Origin: G020348385 sp964580235
Lineage (GTDB): Bacteria; Acidobacteriota; Aminicenantia; Aminicenantales; Aminicenantaceae
DNA: 16,644 nucleotides
NCBI GenBank assembly: GCA_964580235.1
Contig: CAZOJY010000081.1
Span: 1-16,644, forward strand
Direction of reading: 5' to 3'
Shown here: positions 7,115 to 14,232 of the stretch, piece after piece
How positions within the stretch are numbered: the first letter of the stretch is position 1
How the letters are laid out: each line of letters begins with the position of its first letter
Position numbers and translations under genes: made by a program
The notes under the pieces: generated by a model
What the model saw: the letters and a program-made list of their open reading frames with translations, nothing else
Told to the model about the DNA's origin: nothing
Database searches by the model: none

Positions 7115-9444
7115 CTCCTTTTTTCGATAATCCCCGTGTGCCGCCCAAGGATCAGCATCACCATGAGGACAAGCATCGAGCCTACGATAACCGCTGCAAC
7201 GAACAACATCCCCTTCAGCAGCGGACGCATCCGGAATGAAAGCCCAAAAAGTTTTTGATAAGGCTTGTCTAGATTCATGAAAGAATAGGCGGAGCGGTTG
7301 TCGAATTTATCCGTCTTCAGAGGCCCGTTTCCGCTAATTTTCCCGAAAAAGAAAGCCGAAGTCTCCGAGTGACAGTCTTTGCACCCGTTTACCCCCAGGG
7401 ACTGCTGGGCCGGCCGCACCCGATGACCCAAGGGCCAAACAACGGGTTCTGCGGCTGGATGTTTGCTATTCGTAAGCCTCCCTTCTTCGCCGAGCCTGAA
7501 TACCTTCCCTCCAGAAACATAGATATAGGAAGAATCCTCTGCATCATTCTGGGTAAGGGATTGGAGGACCAAAGTAACCTGCTCCTCTGTAAGGGTCTGT
7601 TCCGACCCGACCGTGGCCGCGATAGACCGCGCCTGAAAACCAGAAATCACGGGCAGGCTTTCACTGCCGTTTAACCAGACAATCTCCGCCGTTGGGGCAG
7701 ATTCCTCCTCCCATTCCGCTTTCTCCAGGTATCCCTCGGGCATGTGGTACAAAACCTTTTTATAGAGGATGGCTGGTTTTCGTGGGGCGTTCTCAAGGGT
7801 GGCCAATGCTAAAAGGACATTCTGGATGCGCGTTTCTGCATCGACATCTGGCTGCGCGGCATCGGGATCAAACTCGGGTATGAGAGGAATGATTCCTTCA
7901 TCGGTCCTGACCGCCCAATAAATCGGCGCACCAATTTCTTCTCCGGGGTACACAGACACATCCAGCAGACCGTCCACGTTGGGTTCGTAGACATTTCCGG
8001 AGAGAACGAGGACAGGCACGCCAGGGATTTCTCCGTACAAGGAAATGGCCTTGAGGACCTCAACGGCATTCTCTTCAACCATCAGGGTATCTCCTGCAGC
8101 CTGCTCGACATCTGACGGCCGGAGCGCAGCGATTTTTTCTCCCTCCTGTTTTCCCCAAAAGGACGGCCATATCAGTCGATTCGGGGCTATCTTCCCGGAC
8201 CGGTTTCTCACAAATACAGGCTCGACGATATGCGGCCATTCAGTGGCCCACTGGGCGACGCCGTATATTCCCAGGCGGTTTCCACGGGACGTCTTTATTT
8301 GAGTCGATTCCTTTGAGGGAAGAGGGCCGGAATGGCAAACCGTACAGGACAATTTTTCGAAATGGACCGCCGGGATCCCGGAATGTTTGGGATAAGGAGC
8401 GCCCAGCCGTCCGGCCACATCACCGCCCCGCCTGGACAGGTCTTTGTCCATATGGCAGCCCCAACAGGAAAATTCTGCCTTTCTTTCATCCTGATAATCC
8501 ACAGCCTCACCCTCATACCCGCGGATCATGTTGTGGCTGATCTCATTCCGGTGGCAGTCCACACATCCTATCCCGGCCGCTGTATGGACGTCCTGGTGCG
8601 CGGTGAGCCTGTTTTCTCCCACGCGGGTCACCGAATGGCAGGCCAAGCAGCGCTGGTCATCTATCCTTGGGGCAATATCGAAAAACAGCCTTTGATTGCT
8701 GTCGAATTGCGAAGGCCAGTACCGGACCGTAGGAACCACCGCCCATTCGGTATCATTTGGATTGGGTCCATCGAAGATATCCCATGTGCTGGGGAGCCGC
8801 GATGCCATTCCGCCTACTTCTCCTAATCCCGATGCAGCCGTTGCCGCCCAGCGAAAATTTTGGCGCAGGACCTGCTTGGCCCACTCGCTGTGGCTCTGCT
8901 GTCTCGAGGCATTGTGGCATCCCATGCAGTTAATTTCCAATTTTCCAGAAACCTCCCACCGGGACTCGGAGCTGAATTCGTTATCATTGGGCTCCGACAC
9001 CCCTCCGCCAGTCATGTGCCGGCCGAAAAGCAGAGTAAAATCCCAAGGTGTCAGACCCAAATCTTTGGGATTCCAGGCTCCCGGCCAGCCGCGATAGGAT
9101 AGGGGCAGAACTGTGCCGGTTTTCGGCTCCACCCAAATCCAGGGTTCCCCAGGCCGGCCGTGTTGGGAAGATGAGAAAGTATTGAAATGAAGGCCGCTCT
9201 GGATGAGGTTGTAGTCATGGCAGGGCGCACAGGTATACCGTGCCGAATACGGCAGCGCATAGGAATCCGAGGGAACGATGAGCTGATCGAACTCGTCCTT
9301 GAGCTGGAGCCAGTGCACAGCCGTGGTGCGGCTTCCGTCCCAGGTCGTTTTTTCCCGGACGGTTTGGGCGGGCAAACTAAAAGATATGCCTGTACCAAAA
9401 AGGACCGTTAAAATAATGTTAAAGAGCGCTTTATTGGACTTCAT
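7111..9444 (-). CDS. Membrane-anchored heptaheme cytochrome c
   Basis: This is a 777-residue exported multihaem cytochrome. The N-terminus is a signal peptide (MKSNK, hydrophobic core, SLPAQ). Seven CXXCH haem sites are visible: CAPCH 72-76, CMGCH 173-177, CLACH 266-270, CVDCH 294-298, CWGCH 327-331, CTVCH 367-371 and CKDCH 688-692. About 315 haem-free residues separate the sixth and seventh sites. A transmembrane helix at about 743-767 with a basic tail (EKRR) anchors the C-terminus, leaving the haem domain outside the cytoplasmic membrane. The frame stays open back to 9639 inside the upstream gene, but ATG 9444 gives the signal peptide and an ATGA overlap with that gene's stop. It is coupled to the b-type cytochrome gene by another ATGA. 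It should pass electrons between the membrane b cytochrome and an external partner. No close named family is recognised. Confidence 0.88.
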   Translation of the reverse strand: MKSNKALFNIILTVLFGTGISFSLPAQTVREKTTWDGSRTTAVHWLQLKDEFDQLIVPSDSYALPYSARYTCAPCHDYNLIQSGLHFNTFSSSQHGRPGEPWIWVEPKTGTVLPLSYRGWPGAWNPKDLGLTPWDFTLLFGRHMTGGGVSEPNDNEFSSESRWEVSGKLEINCMGCHNASRQQSHSEWAKQVLRQNFRWAATAASGLGEVGGMASRLPSTWDIFDGPNPNDTEWAVVPTVRYWPSQFDSNQRLFFDIAPRIDDQRCLACHSVTRVGENRLTAHQDVHTAAGIGCVDCHRNEISHNMIRGYEGEAVDYQDERKAEFSCWGCHMDKDLSRRGGDVAGRLGAPYPKHSGIPAVHFEKLSCTVCHSGPLPSKESTQIKTSRGNRLGIYGVAQWATEWPHIVEPVFVRNRSGKIAPNRLIWPSFWGKQEGEKIAALRPSDVEQAAGDTLMVEENAVEVLKAISLYGEIPGVPVLVLSGNVYEPNVDGLLDVSVYPGEEIGAPIYWAVRTDEGIIPLIPEFDPDAAQPDVDAETRIQNVLLALATLENAPRKPAILYKKVLYHMPEGYLEKAEWEEESAPTAEIVWLNGSESLPVISGFQARSIAATVGSEQTLTEEQVTLVLQSLTQNDAEDSSYIYVSGGKVFRLGEEGRLTNSKHPAAEPVVWPLGHRVRPAQQSLGVNGCKDCHSETSAFFFGKISGNGPLKTDKFDNRSAYSFMNLDKPYQKLFGLSFRMRPLLKGMLFVAAVIVGSMLVLMVMLILGRHTGIIEKRR

Positions 9445-10814
9445 GCGATAAAATCTTGAGGTCGAAAAATCCTCATCCGTCGGCCCGCCACGGCTTCGTT
9501 GGCCTTGAGAACCGCAACCGCCGTTTCGTATCCGATTTCGGCAGGACAATTCAGCGGCGTGCCGTGAAGAATGGCACTGAAAAAGTTTTCCAGATGGGGC
9601 TGATGGGCGGGTTTGGCCAACTCCACAGGAAGCGGCCACCTTCCGGCTTCAGCCGTAACCCTCACATCGAGGAAAATATTTTTGGTGTCGATTTTCTGGA
9701 GGGGAGGCTTTTCTGTTTTCAGATATCCATCTCTGACCAGAGAATCCCATTCCGGGGCATGCGCTTCCCGTATGGCCCAGTTTCCTCTCTGGGGGACTTC
9801 GGATATAACGATCGAGCCATTTTCTCCCATAAAAACTTCGTAAAATCCTCCGTATTTGGTCGTGGTCTGGACCTGATACATGGCCCGGGCCGGTCCAGAT
9901 TTTGTATCGAATTCATAGATGGTCATGGCATTGTCATACAGTTCCCGGTCCTTGTAATAGTCCGTTCCCCCACTGGCTATGATGGATTTGGGGTTTGTTC
10001 CCAACACCCAACTGAACAGATCGATCTGGTGGGAGCCCAAATCCACCAGGGGGCCGCCTCCATATTTTTTAAACCACCGCCAGTTCCGGAACTCGACCAT
10101 AGACCGGTATCCGTATTTGGACAAGGTTGCCTGGGAAATGGCGTATTTTTTTGGCCAGCCCAGCATGTCGCTTTTGGCGCTGTTCCACTGGGCGTACAGG
10201 GCATTCACCCGTCCCAGGATCCTCTTCTCGTGGATTAAGCGGTCGATGGCATGGAAGTACCGGGGATTGCTCCGGCGCTGGTGGCCGATCTGGAGGAGTT
10301 TTCCTGTACGGTGAGCTGTCTGCACCATAGTTCTGGCCTTGGCCAGGGAGTTGGACATTTCTTTCTCGCAGTACACATGAAGGCCTTCTTCCATGCAGGC
10401 GCTGGCGTGTTCGGCGTGCATCCAATCGGGGGAAGCAATGACAACCGCATCTAGACTTTTCTCTTTATTCAATAGATCCCGGTAGTCCTCGTACACATTG
10501 ACCTTTTGCCCGTATTTCATCAGATACCGGCTGGCGTACTGCTGGCTGTACTCCCAGATGTCACAGATGGCCGAGATGCGGACTTCGGGAATGCGCAGGA
10601 TGGACTCGATTAACACTCTCCCCTGAACCCCCGTCCCTATCACGGCAATACGGAGTTCTGCCGGCGTTTTCTCTTCCTGAGCCCTCCGGACCGTGGATGA
10701 TCCGGCCAGAGATGGGCCAACCAGAGCCATGCCCAAACCGGCCGATGCCGAAGATTTGATAAAGTCCCGGCGAGTGAACCCTTTTATTTTCGTATCATTT
10801 TTTATTCCAGGCAT
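9441..10814 (-). CDS. Tat-exported Gfo/Idh/MocA family oxidoreductase, first gene of the cytochrome/ApbE operon
   Basis: This 457-residue NAD(P)-dependent oxidoreductase has a Tat signal (TRRDFIKSS, RR at 15-16, hydrophobic stretch to about residue 38). Key motifs are the Rossmann GTGVQG (60-65), YCEKEMSN (148-155) with the conserved Lys151 but Glu instead of Pro after it, and GGPLVDLGSHQID (253-265) with the Asp258/His262 catalytic region. AGAG just upstream of ATG 10814 serves as the ribosome site. The stop TGA overlaps the heptaheme cytochrome start (ATGA, 9441-9444). The isomerase/epimerase gene ends 67 bp upstream on the same strand without a clear terminator, so the transcript may be longer. 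It probably oxidises a sugar or glycoside outside the cytoplasm; the gene order suggests its electrons are handed to the cytochromes. The family call is secure and the electron-transfer link is inferred. Confidence 0.9.
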   Translation of the reverse strand: MPGIKNDTKIKGFTRRDFIKSSASAGLGMALVGPSLAGSSTVRRAQEEKTPAELRIAVIGTGVQGRVLIESILRIPEVRISAICDIWEYSQQYASRYLMKYGQKVNVYEDYRDLLNKEKSLDAVVIASPDWMHAEHASACMEEGLHVYCEKEMSNSLAKARTMVQTAHRTGKLLQIGHQRRSNPRYFHAIDRLIHEKRILGRVNALYAQWNSAKSDMLGWPKKYAISQATLSKYGYRSMVEFRNWRWFKKYGGGPLVDLGSHQIDLFSWVLGTNPKSIIASGGTDYYKDRELYDNAMTIYEFDTKSGPARAMYQVQTTTKYGGFYEVFMGENGSIVISEVPQRGNWAIREAHAPEWDSLVRDGYLKTEKPPLQKIDTKNIFLDVRVTAEAGRWPLPVELAKPAHQPHLENFFSAILHGTPLNCPAEIGYETAVAVLKANEAVAGRRMRIFRPQDFIA

Positions 10815-10881
10815 CTTAATCTCTCACTGTATCGTTTTATTTATCCTGTATTGTTTATCATTCATAAATCGATTTTTCCGA

Positions 10882-11871
10882 TCAGCCTTTCATATCCTTG
10901 TCGAAAGCCACATCCGAGGGAGCAAAGTTCATGCTCTTTACAAACTCAACTGACTCCTGGGCGCCGAATTCCCTGTCCATGCCGTTGTCTTCCCACTCGA
11001 CCGAGAGAGGGCCGTTATAACCGATATCGTTCAAGGCCCGAATGATCTCCTCGAAATTCACATCCCCGCGCCCCAATGACCGGAAGTTCCACCCGCGGCG
11101 CAGGTCACCGAAGGGCAGATGCGACCCGAGAATACCGGCCCTGCCGTCCAGGGTGACCGCCACATCCTTCATGTGCGTGTGGTAGATCCTGTCCGGAAAC
11201 TCGAGGATAAACATGTGCGGCTCCATCCCCTGCCACACAAGATGGCTGGGATCGAAGTTCAATCCCAGAGTAGACCGGTTTTCGAAGACGTCAAAAAGTT
11301 TTTTCGTAGAATACAGGTCAAAGGCAATCTCCGTAGGGTGAACTTCGAGAGCAAACTTCACATCCAACCGGTCAAACTCGTCGAAAACCGGCGTCCACAG
11401 CTCACGAATTTTCTGAAATCCTTCTTCAACCATCTCGTCAGTCGTCGGCGGGAAAGAATACCAGAATGCCCAGATCGGTGATCCCATGAATCCGTTGACC
11501 ACATAACAGCCCATGTTTTTGGCTGCACGGGCCGTGAACTTCATCTCTTCTGTGGCCCATTGGCGGATCTTATCGGATTTGCCTTTTATATCATCAGGAA
11601 GAAAGGCATTCAGGCGCTCATCCTGCCTGTCGCCCACACACTGGCCGGCCAGGTGGGCTCCCAACGCCCAACACTTCAGGTTGTATTTTTCGAGAATTTT
11701 TTTTCGATCGTCCACGTATCCCGGATCTTCGGCGGCTTTTTGCACTTCCATGTGATCTCCCCAGCAGGCGATCTCCAATCCGTCATAACCCCACCCGCCG
11801 GCTTTTTTGCAGATATCTTCAAAGGTCAAATCCGCCCACTGTCCGGTGAATAATGTCACAGGCCTTCCCAT
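10882..11871 (-). CDS. Sugar phosphate isomerase/epimerase family TIM-barrel protein
   Basis: This 329-residue protein belongs to the AP endonuclease 2-like TIM-barrel group (xylose isomerase-like). The divalent metal site is expected at E176 (ALEVHPTE), D207 (NFDPSH), H233 (HTHMKD) and E292 (SVEWED). GYDGLEIACWGDH (28-40) forms an early barrel strand. No signal peptide is present, so it is cytoplasmic. ATG 11871 follows a strong GGAGGAGG. Members next to Gfo/Idh/MocA genes isomerise keto-sugars or cleave 3-keto-glycosides, as in the B. theta BT2156 context; the exact reaction here is unknown. It lies between two oxidoreductase genes on the same strand, 67 bp before the downstream one. The palindrome at 11922-11949 lies about 50 bases upstream of its start and may control it. 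Confidence 0.88.
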   Translation of the reverse strand: MGRPVTLFTGQWADLTFEDICKKAGGWGYDGLEIACWGDHMEVQKAAEDPGYVDDRKKILEKYNLKCWALGAHLAGQCVGDRQDERLNAFLPDDIKGKSDKIRQWATEEMKFTARAAKNMGCYVVNGFMGSPIWAFWYSFPPTTDEMVEEGFQKIRELWTPVFDEFDRLDVKFALEVHPTEIAFDLYSTKKLFDVFENRSTLGLNFDPSHLVWQGMEPHMFILEFPDRIYHTHMKDVAVTLDGRAGILGSHLPFGDLRRGWNFRSLGRGDVNFEEIIRALNDIGYNGPLSVEWEDNGMDREFGAQESVEFVKSMNFAPSDVAFDKDMKG

Positions 11872-11900
11872 TCTTACCTCCTCCTAAATCATTAGTAATA

Positions 11901-12000
11901 AATGTCGATTTCTCCAATTCAGCAATATCAGAATAATATCTGATATTGCAATAAATCCATAAAAACTTTTTCTAAGCAATTATATCTTCTAATCGACATT
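11901..12000. repeat. Spaced 10-bp perfect inverted repeat
   Basis: AATGTCGATT at 11901-11910 and AATCGACATT at 11991-12000 are perfect reverse complements separated by 80 AT-rich bases, and enclose the palindrome at 11922-11949. This could be a paired binding site or a trace of a small excised or inserted element. No transposase is present. Confidence 0.4.
11922..11949. promoter_or_regulatory. Perfect 11-bp palindrome, candidate operator
   Basis: GCAATATCAGA (11922-11932) and TCTGATATTGC (11939-11949) are perfect reverse complements around the 6-base centre ATAATA. On the minus strand the centre contributes TATTAT, close to a -10 hexamer, about 60 bases upstream of the isomerase/epimerase start. 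The AT-rich stem without a T-run looks more like a repressor operator than a terminator. No regulator gene is present in the window. Confidence 0.45.
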
Positions 12001-12126
12001 CATTACCCTGCGGGCGAGTCAATCTCACTGCATCGACTTTGTTGTAACCCATTCGCAGTAGTCAACTACAGCTTCAATGGTTACTTCCTCGTCGCTACAG
12101 CAATCTTGCCTCGCTAATGATTCAGG

Positions 12127-13421
12127 TTAAAAATCGAGCCAGATGGCTCCGCCCTTGGAGCTCTCCACGCACTTTTCAATAAATTTCACTCNNNNNNNNN
12201 NNNNNNNNNNNNNNNNNNNNNNNNNNNNNNNNNNNNNNNNNNNNNNNNNNNNNNNNNNNNNNNNNNNNNNNNNNNNNNNNNNNNNNNNNNNAGCCAGATG
12301 GCTCCGCCCTTGGAGCTCTCCACGCACTTTTCAATAAATTTCACTCCCCGGATCCCTTCTTTAACGCCCGGAAAGTCCATCTCTTCGGCTGTCAAGGATT
12401 CGCCGCCTAGCTTTTTCCCCAAGGCATCACAGAAGGTCGAATATATGTTGGCAAAAGCTTCGAAATACCCCTCCGGATGGCCAGCTGGAATCCGCGAATA
12501 CCCCTGGGCATGGGGATACAAATCATCCCGGCCGCGGGAAATGGTAGCCGTAGGTTTGTCCAGAGAGCACACCTTAGCATAATTGGGATCCTCCTGGGAC
12601 CACTCGATCGATCCTTTGGTGCCGTAAATCCGGACTCTGAGTCCGTTGTCATGCCCCACCGCGATCTGGGAACTCCAGTACAGGCCTTTGGCGCCGCTGT
12701 CGTATTCGACCAAAATGGAGGCGTTATCATCCAGGGCCCTTCCCTCTACAAAGGTATCCAACCGCGCACACAGGGACCGGATCTTCATCCCGGTCAAGTA
12801 GGATACCATGTTTTCGATATGACTGCCGATATCGCCCACACAGTTAGAAATACCAGTCAATGCAGGATCGGTTCTCCAGGCTGCCTGTTTCTGCCCGCTC
12901 TCTTCAAGCGGTGTGGAAAGCCATTCCTGGGGATACTCGGCATTGACGAACCGGATATCACCCAGATCTCCCTTGGCGATCATTTCCCGGAGGTGTTTGA
13001 CCACCGGATAGCCAGTATAGGTGTAGGTCACGCAAAAAAGCATGTCTTTTTCGGCCGAGAGCCTGGCCAATTCTTTAGCATCTCCGCTGTGCGTGGTCAA
13101 CGGTTTGTCGCAAACCACATGGATGCCGTTTTCCAAGGCCAATTTTGCGATGGCAAAATGAGAACTATTAGGGGTTACGATGACTACAAAATCGATCTTA
13201 TCCCCACGGCTCCCTTCGGCTTTCATCATCTCCTCGAAAGAGGGGTACAGTCTGCCTTCATCAAGTCCGAGCATCTGCCCCGTCGCAAGAGTGTTTTGAT
13301 AGTTTTGGGAAAAACAACCTGCAGCCAGTGCGGCCTTCCCGTCCAGGGCAATGGATTTCCGGTGCACGTCACCGATAAAGGCGCCCTGCCCTCCTCCGAC
13401 CATTCCGTAAGTCAGGATCAT
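12127..13421 (-). CDS. Cytoplasmic Gfo/Idh/MocA family oxidoreductase, interrupted by a scaffold gap
   Basis: This NAD(P)-dependent sugar oxidoreductase has no signal peptide. It shows Rossmann GGGQGAFIG (9-17), VCDKPLTTH (103-111) with Lys106, and GDIGSHIENMVSYLTG (196-211) with the catalytic-region Asp and His. ATG 13421 follows a near-perfect GGGAGGTGA. The reading frame is broken only by the 100-N gap, whose two sides repeat the same 55 bases. Removing one copy and the Ns (155 bp) turns the 1295-bp span into 1140 bp, an in-frame gene of 379 residues ending in GGAIWLDF and a TAA at 12129-12127. The gene is therefore intact, and the break is an assembly artefact. It probably reduces or oxidises the 3-keto sugar inside the cell, as the cytosolic partner of the two exported paralogues. 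Confidence 0.88.
12137..12191. repeat. Left copy of a 55-bp perfect direct repeat flanking the gap
   Basis: Bases 12137-12191 are identical to 12292-12346, immediately on the other side of the N run. Both encode the same C-terminal peptide of the oxidoreductase. This is overlapping contig ends joined by a scaffolder, not a biological duplication. Confidence 0.9.
12192..12291. other. Assembly gap of exactly 100 N
   Basis: A run of exactly 100 undetermined bases, the common placeholder for a gap of unknown size. The identical 55-bp ends imply the true gap is negative (an overlap) and no sequence is missing. Confidence 0.95.
12292..12346. repeat. Right copy of the 55-bp perfect direct repeat flanking the gap
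   Basis: Identical to 12137-12191. The length of 55 equals a commonly used de Bruijn k-mer size, which supports an assembler-made overlap. Confidence 0.9.
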
Positions 13422-13439
13422 AAACTCACCTCCCTGTCA

Positions 13440-13445
13440 ATTATA
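13440..13445 (-). promoter_or_regulatory. Consensus -10 hexamer upstream of the cytoplasmic oxidoreductase
   Basis: The minus strand reads TATAAT about 19 bases before ATG 13421, giving a very short leader that contains the GGGAGGTGA ribosome site. No good -35 is seen at 17 bases. The leader would be close to the minimum length, so the hexamer may be coincidental. Confidence 0.3.
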
Positions 13446-13671
13446 CTTCGGAATTAGCTCATTCCCTAAAATCATCCAAACAAATGCCACTATATACTAA
13501 TCCAAACCGGCCAAATTTTCAAAGTGCAATAGTACTCATAACCGAATCCAGTGCTATTTTATTTGCATTCATGTAGACGGAAACATCGGCAAGTTCAGAG
13601 CTCAAACAGGCTGCTGAAGAGAGGAGGTGAGCCTAGATTATCACAGGATGTGCATCATCTTATTTTCTTCA
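13446..13671. other. Divergent intergenic region before the NTase/HEPN pair
   Basis: This stretch lies between divergently oriented genes. It contains a GAGGAGGTGA ribosome-site-like motif at 13621-13630, followed by an open frame from GTG 13627, but that motif abuts the GTG with no spacing. No RNA gene or strong repeat was seen. Confidence 0.4.
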
Positions 13672-13700
13672 TTGGCTTTTATCAAATCTCCTGATAAAAT
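13672..13700 (+). promoter_or_regulatory. Candidate sigma70-type promoter for the NTase/HEPN pair
   Basis: TTGGCT (13672-13677, 4 of 6) and TAAAAT (13695-13700, 5 of 6) are separated by exactly 17 bases. Transcription would start near 13707. If the promoter is real, the nucleotidyltransferase would begin at ATG 13741 rather than 13702. Confidence 0.4.
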
Positions 13701-13701
13701 A

Positions 13702-14232
13702 ATGATAAGAAAAAAGCTATCTCAATCGAATACAATAAGAATGTTGAAGGAAAAATTCAAGGAACTTCAAGATAAACTCTTTGAGGAAACCAAATCGTTC
13801 TATGGAAACCGGCTTGTCTCTTTTGTCGTCTATGGTTCAGTCGCCAGGGAAACTTATCGATCTAATTCTGATATTGATCTCTTGATAATCGCTGAAAATC
13901 TTCCTAATGGAAGAATGAAGAGAGCCGCCCAATTTTCGGCTGTAGAAGAAAAGTTTGAGCCTTTTTTAGAATCTCTTAAGAAGAAAGGGATCGACACGTT
14001 CATCTCTTCAGTTTTTAAGACTCCTCAAGAAGCTGAATTGGGGAGCCCTCTTTTTCTCGATATGGTCGATGACGCCCGTATTCTCTATGACAAGAACGAA
14101 TTTTTTGCGAAAAGGCTTGAAAGACTCCAAAAAAGACTGAAAGAGCTGGGTGCAAAGAGAGTGTGGAAAGGAAATATCTGGCACTGGGTATTGAAACCGG
14201 ATTATCAGCCGGGCGAGGTTATTGAATTATGA
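13702..14232 (+). CDS. Nucleotidyltransferase domain protein (MNT-like, HEPN partner)
   Basis: This minimal nucleotidyltransferase of the polymerase beta superfamily has 176 residues from ATG 13702. The catalytic motif is YGSVARETYRSNSDIDLLI, with Gly-Ser at 45-46 and Asp57/Asp59; a third acidic residue may be Asp98 in KKGIDTFIS. MntA-type partners of HEPN proteins AMPylate or otherwise modify the HEPN protein. The start is uncertain: the frame is open back to GTG 13627 and also has ATG 13648 and ATG 13741, none with a well-spaced ribosome site. The stop overlaps the HEPN gene by ATGA. The pair is visibly more AT-rich than its neighbours and lies between oppositely oriented operons, which suggests separate acquisition. 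A role as antitoxin is possible but unproven. Confidence 0.8.
   Translation: MIRKKLSQSNTIRMLKEKFKELQDKLFEETKSFYGNRLVSFVVYGSVARETYRSNSDIDLLIIAENLPNGRMKRAAQFSAVEEKFEPFLESLKKKGIDTFISSVFKTPQEAELGSPLFLDMVDDARILYDKNEFFAKRLERLQKRLKELGAKRVWKGNIWHWVLKPDYQPGEVIEL

Larger units (their letters stand above)
11872..12126. other. 255-bp intergenic region between the oxidoreductase and isomerase/epimerase genes
   Basis: The part nearest the isomerase/epimerase (about 11885-11998) is AT-rich and contains the perfect 11-bp palindrome at 11922-11949 and the spaced 10-bp repeat at 11901/11991. The rest (12001-12126) is of ordinary composition; no convincing gene, terminator or tRNA was found in it. Confidence 0.6.

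Noticed and set aside
9445..9639. N-terminal extension of the heptaheme cytochrome by 65 codons
   Set aside because: It lies inside the upstream oxidoreductase gene and would bury the signal peptide. ATG 9444 with an ATGA overlap is better supported.
9456..10238. A 260-codon plus-strand open frame opposite the Tat oxidoreductase
   Set aside because: Antisense shadow of a well-supported gene, with no recognisable domain.
12025..12126. Open frame of 33 codons continuing after the oxidoreductase TAA, ending at TGA
   Set aside because: Thirty-three stop-free codons are expected by chance roughly one time in five, there is no start codon at its head, and no domain is recognised.
12137..12346. 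55-bp direct repeat as a genuine duplication or a recombination site
   Set aside because: The copies are identical, border exactly 100 Ns, and merging them restores one reading frame, so an assembly overlap explains it.
12477..13457. A 326-codon open frame on the plus strand opposite the cytoplasmic oxidoreductase
   Set aside because: It is antisense to a clear Gfo/Idh/MocA gene with a perfect ribosome site, and its translation shows no family motif; a codon-bias shadow.
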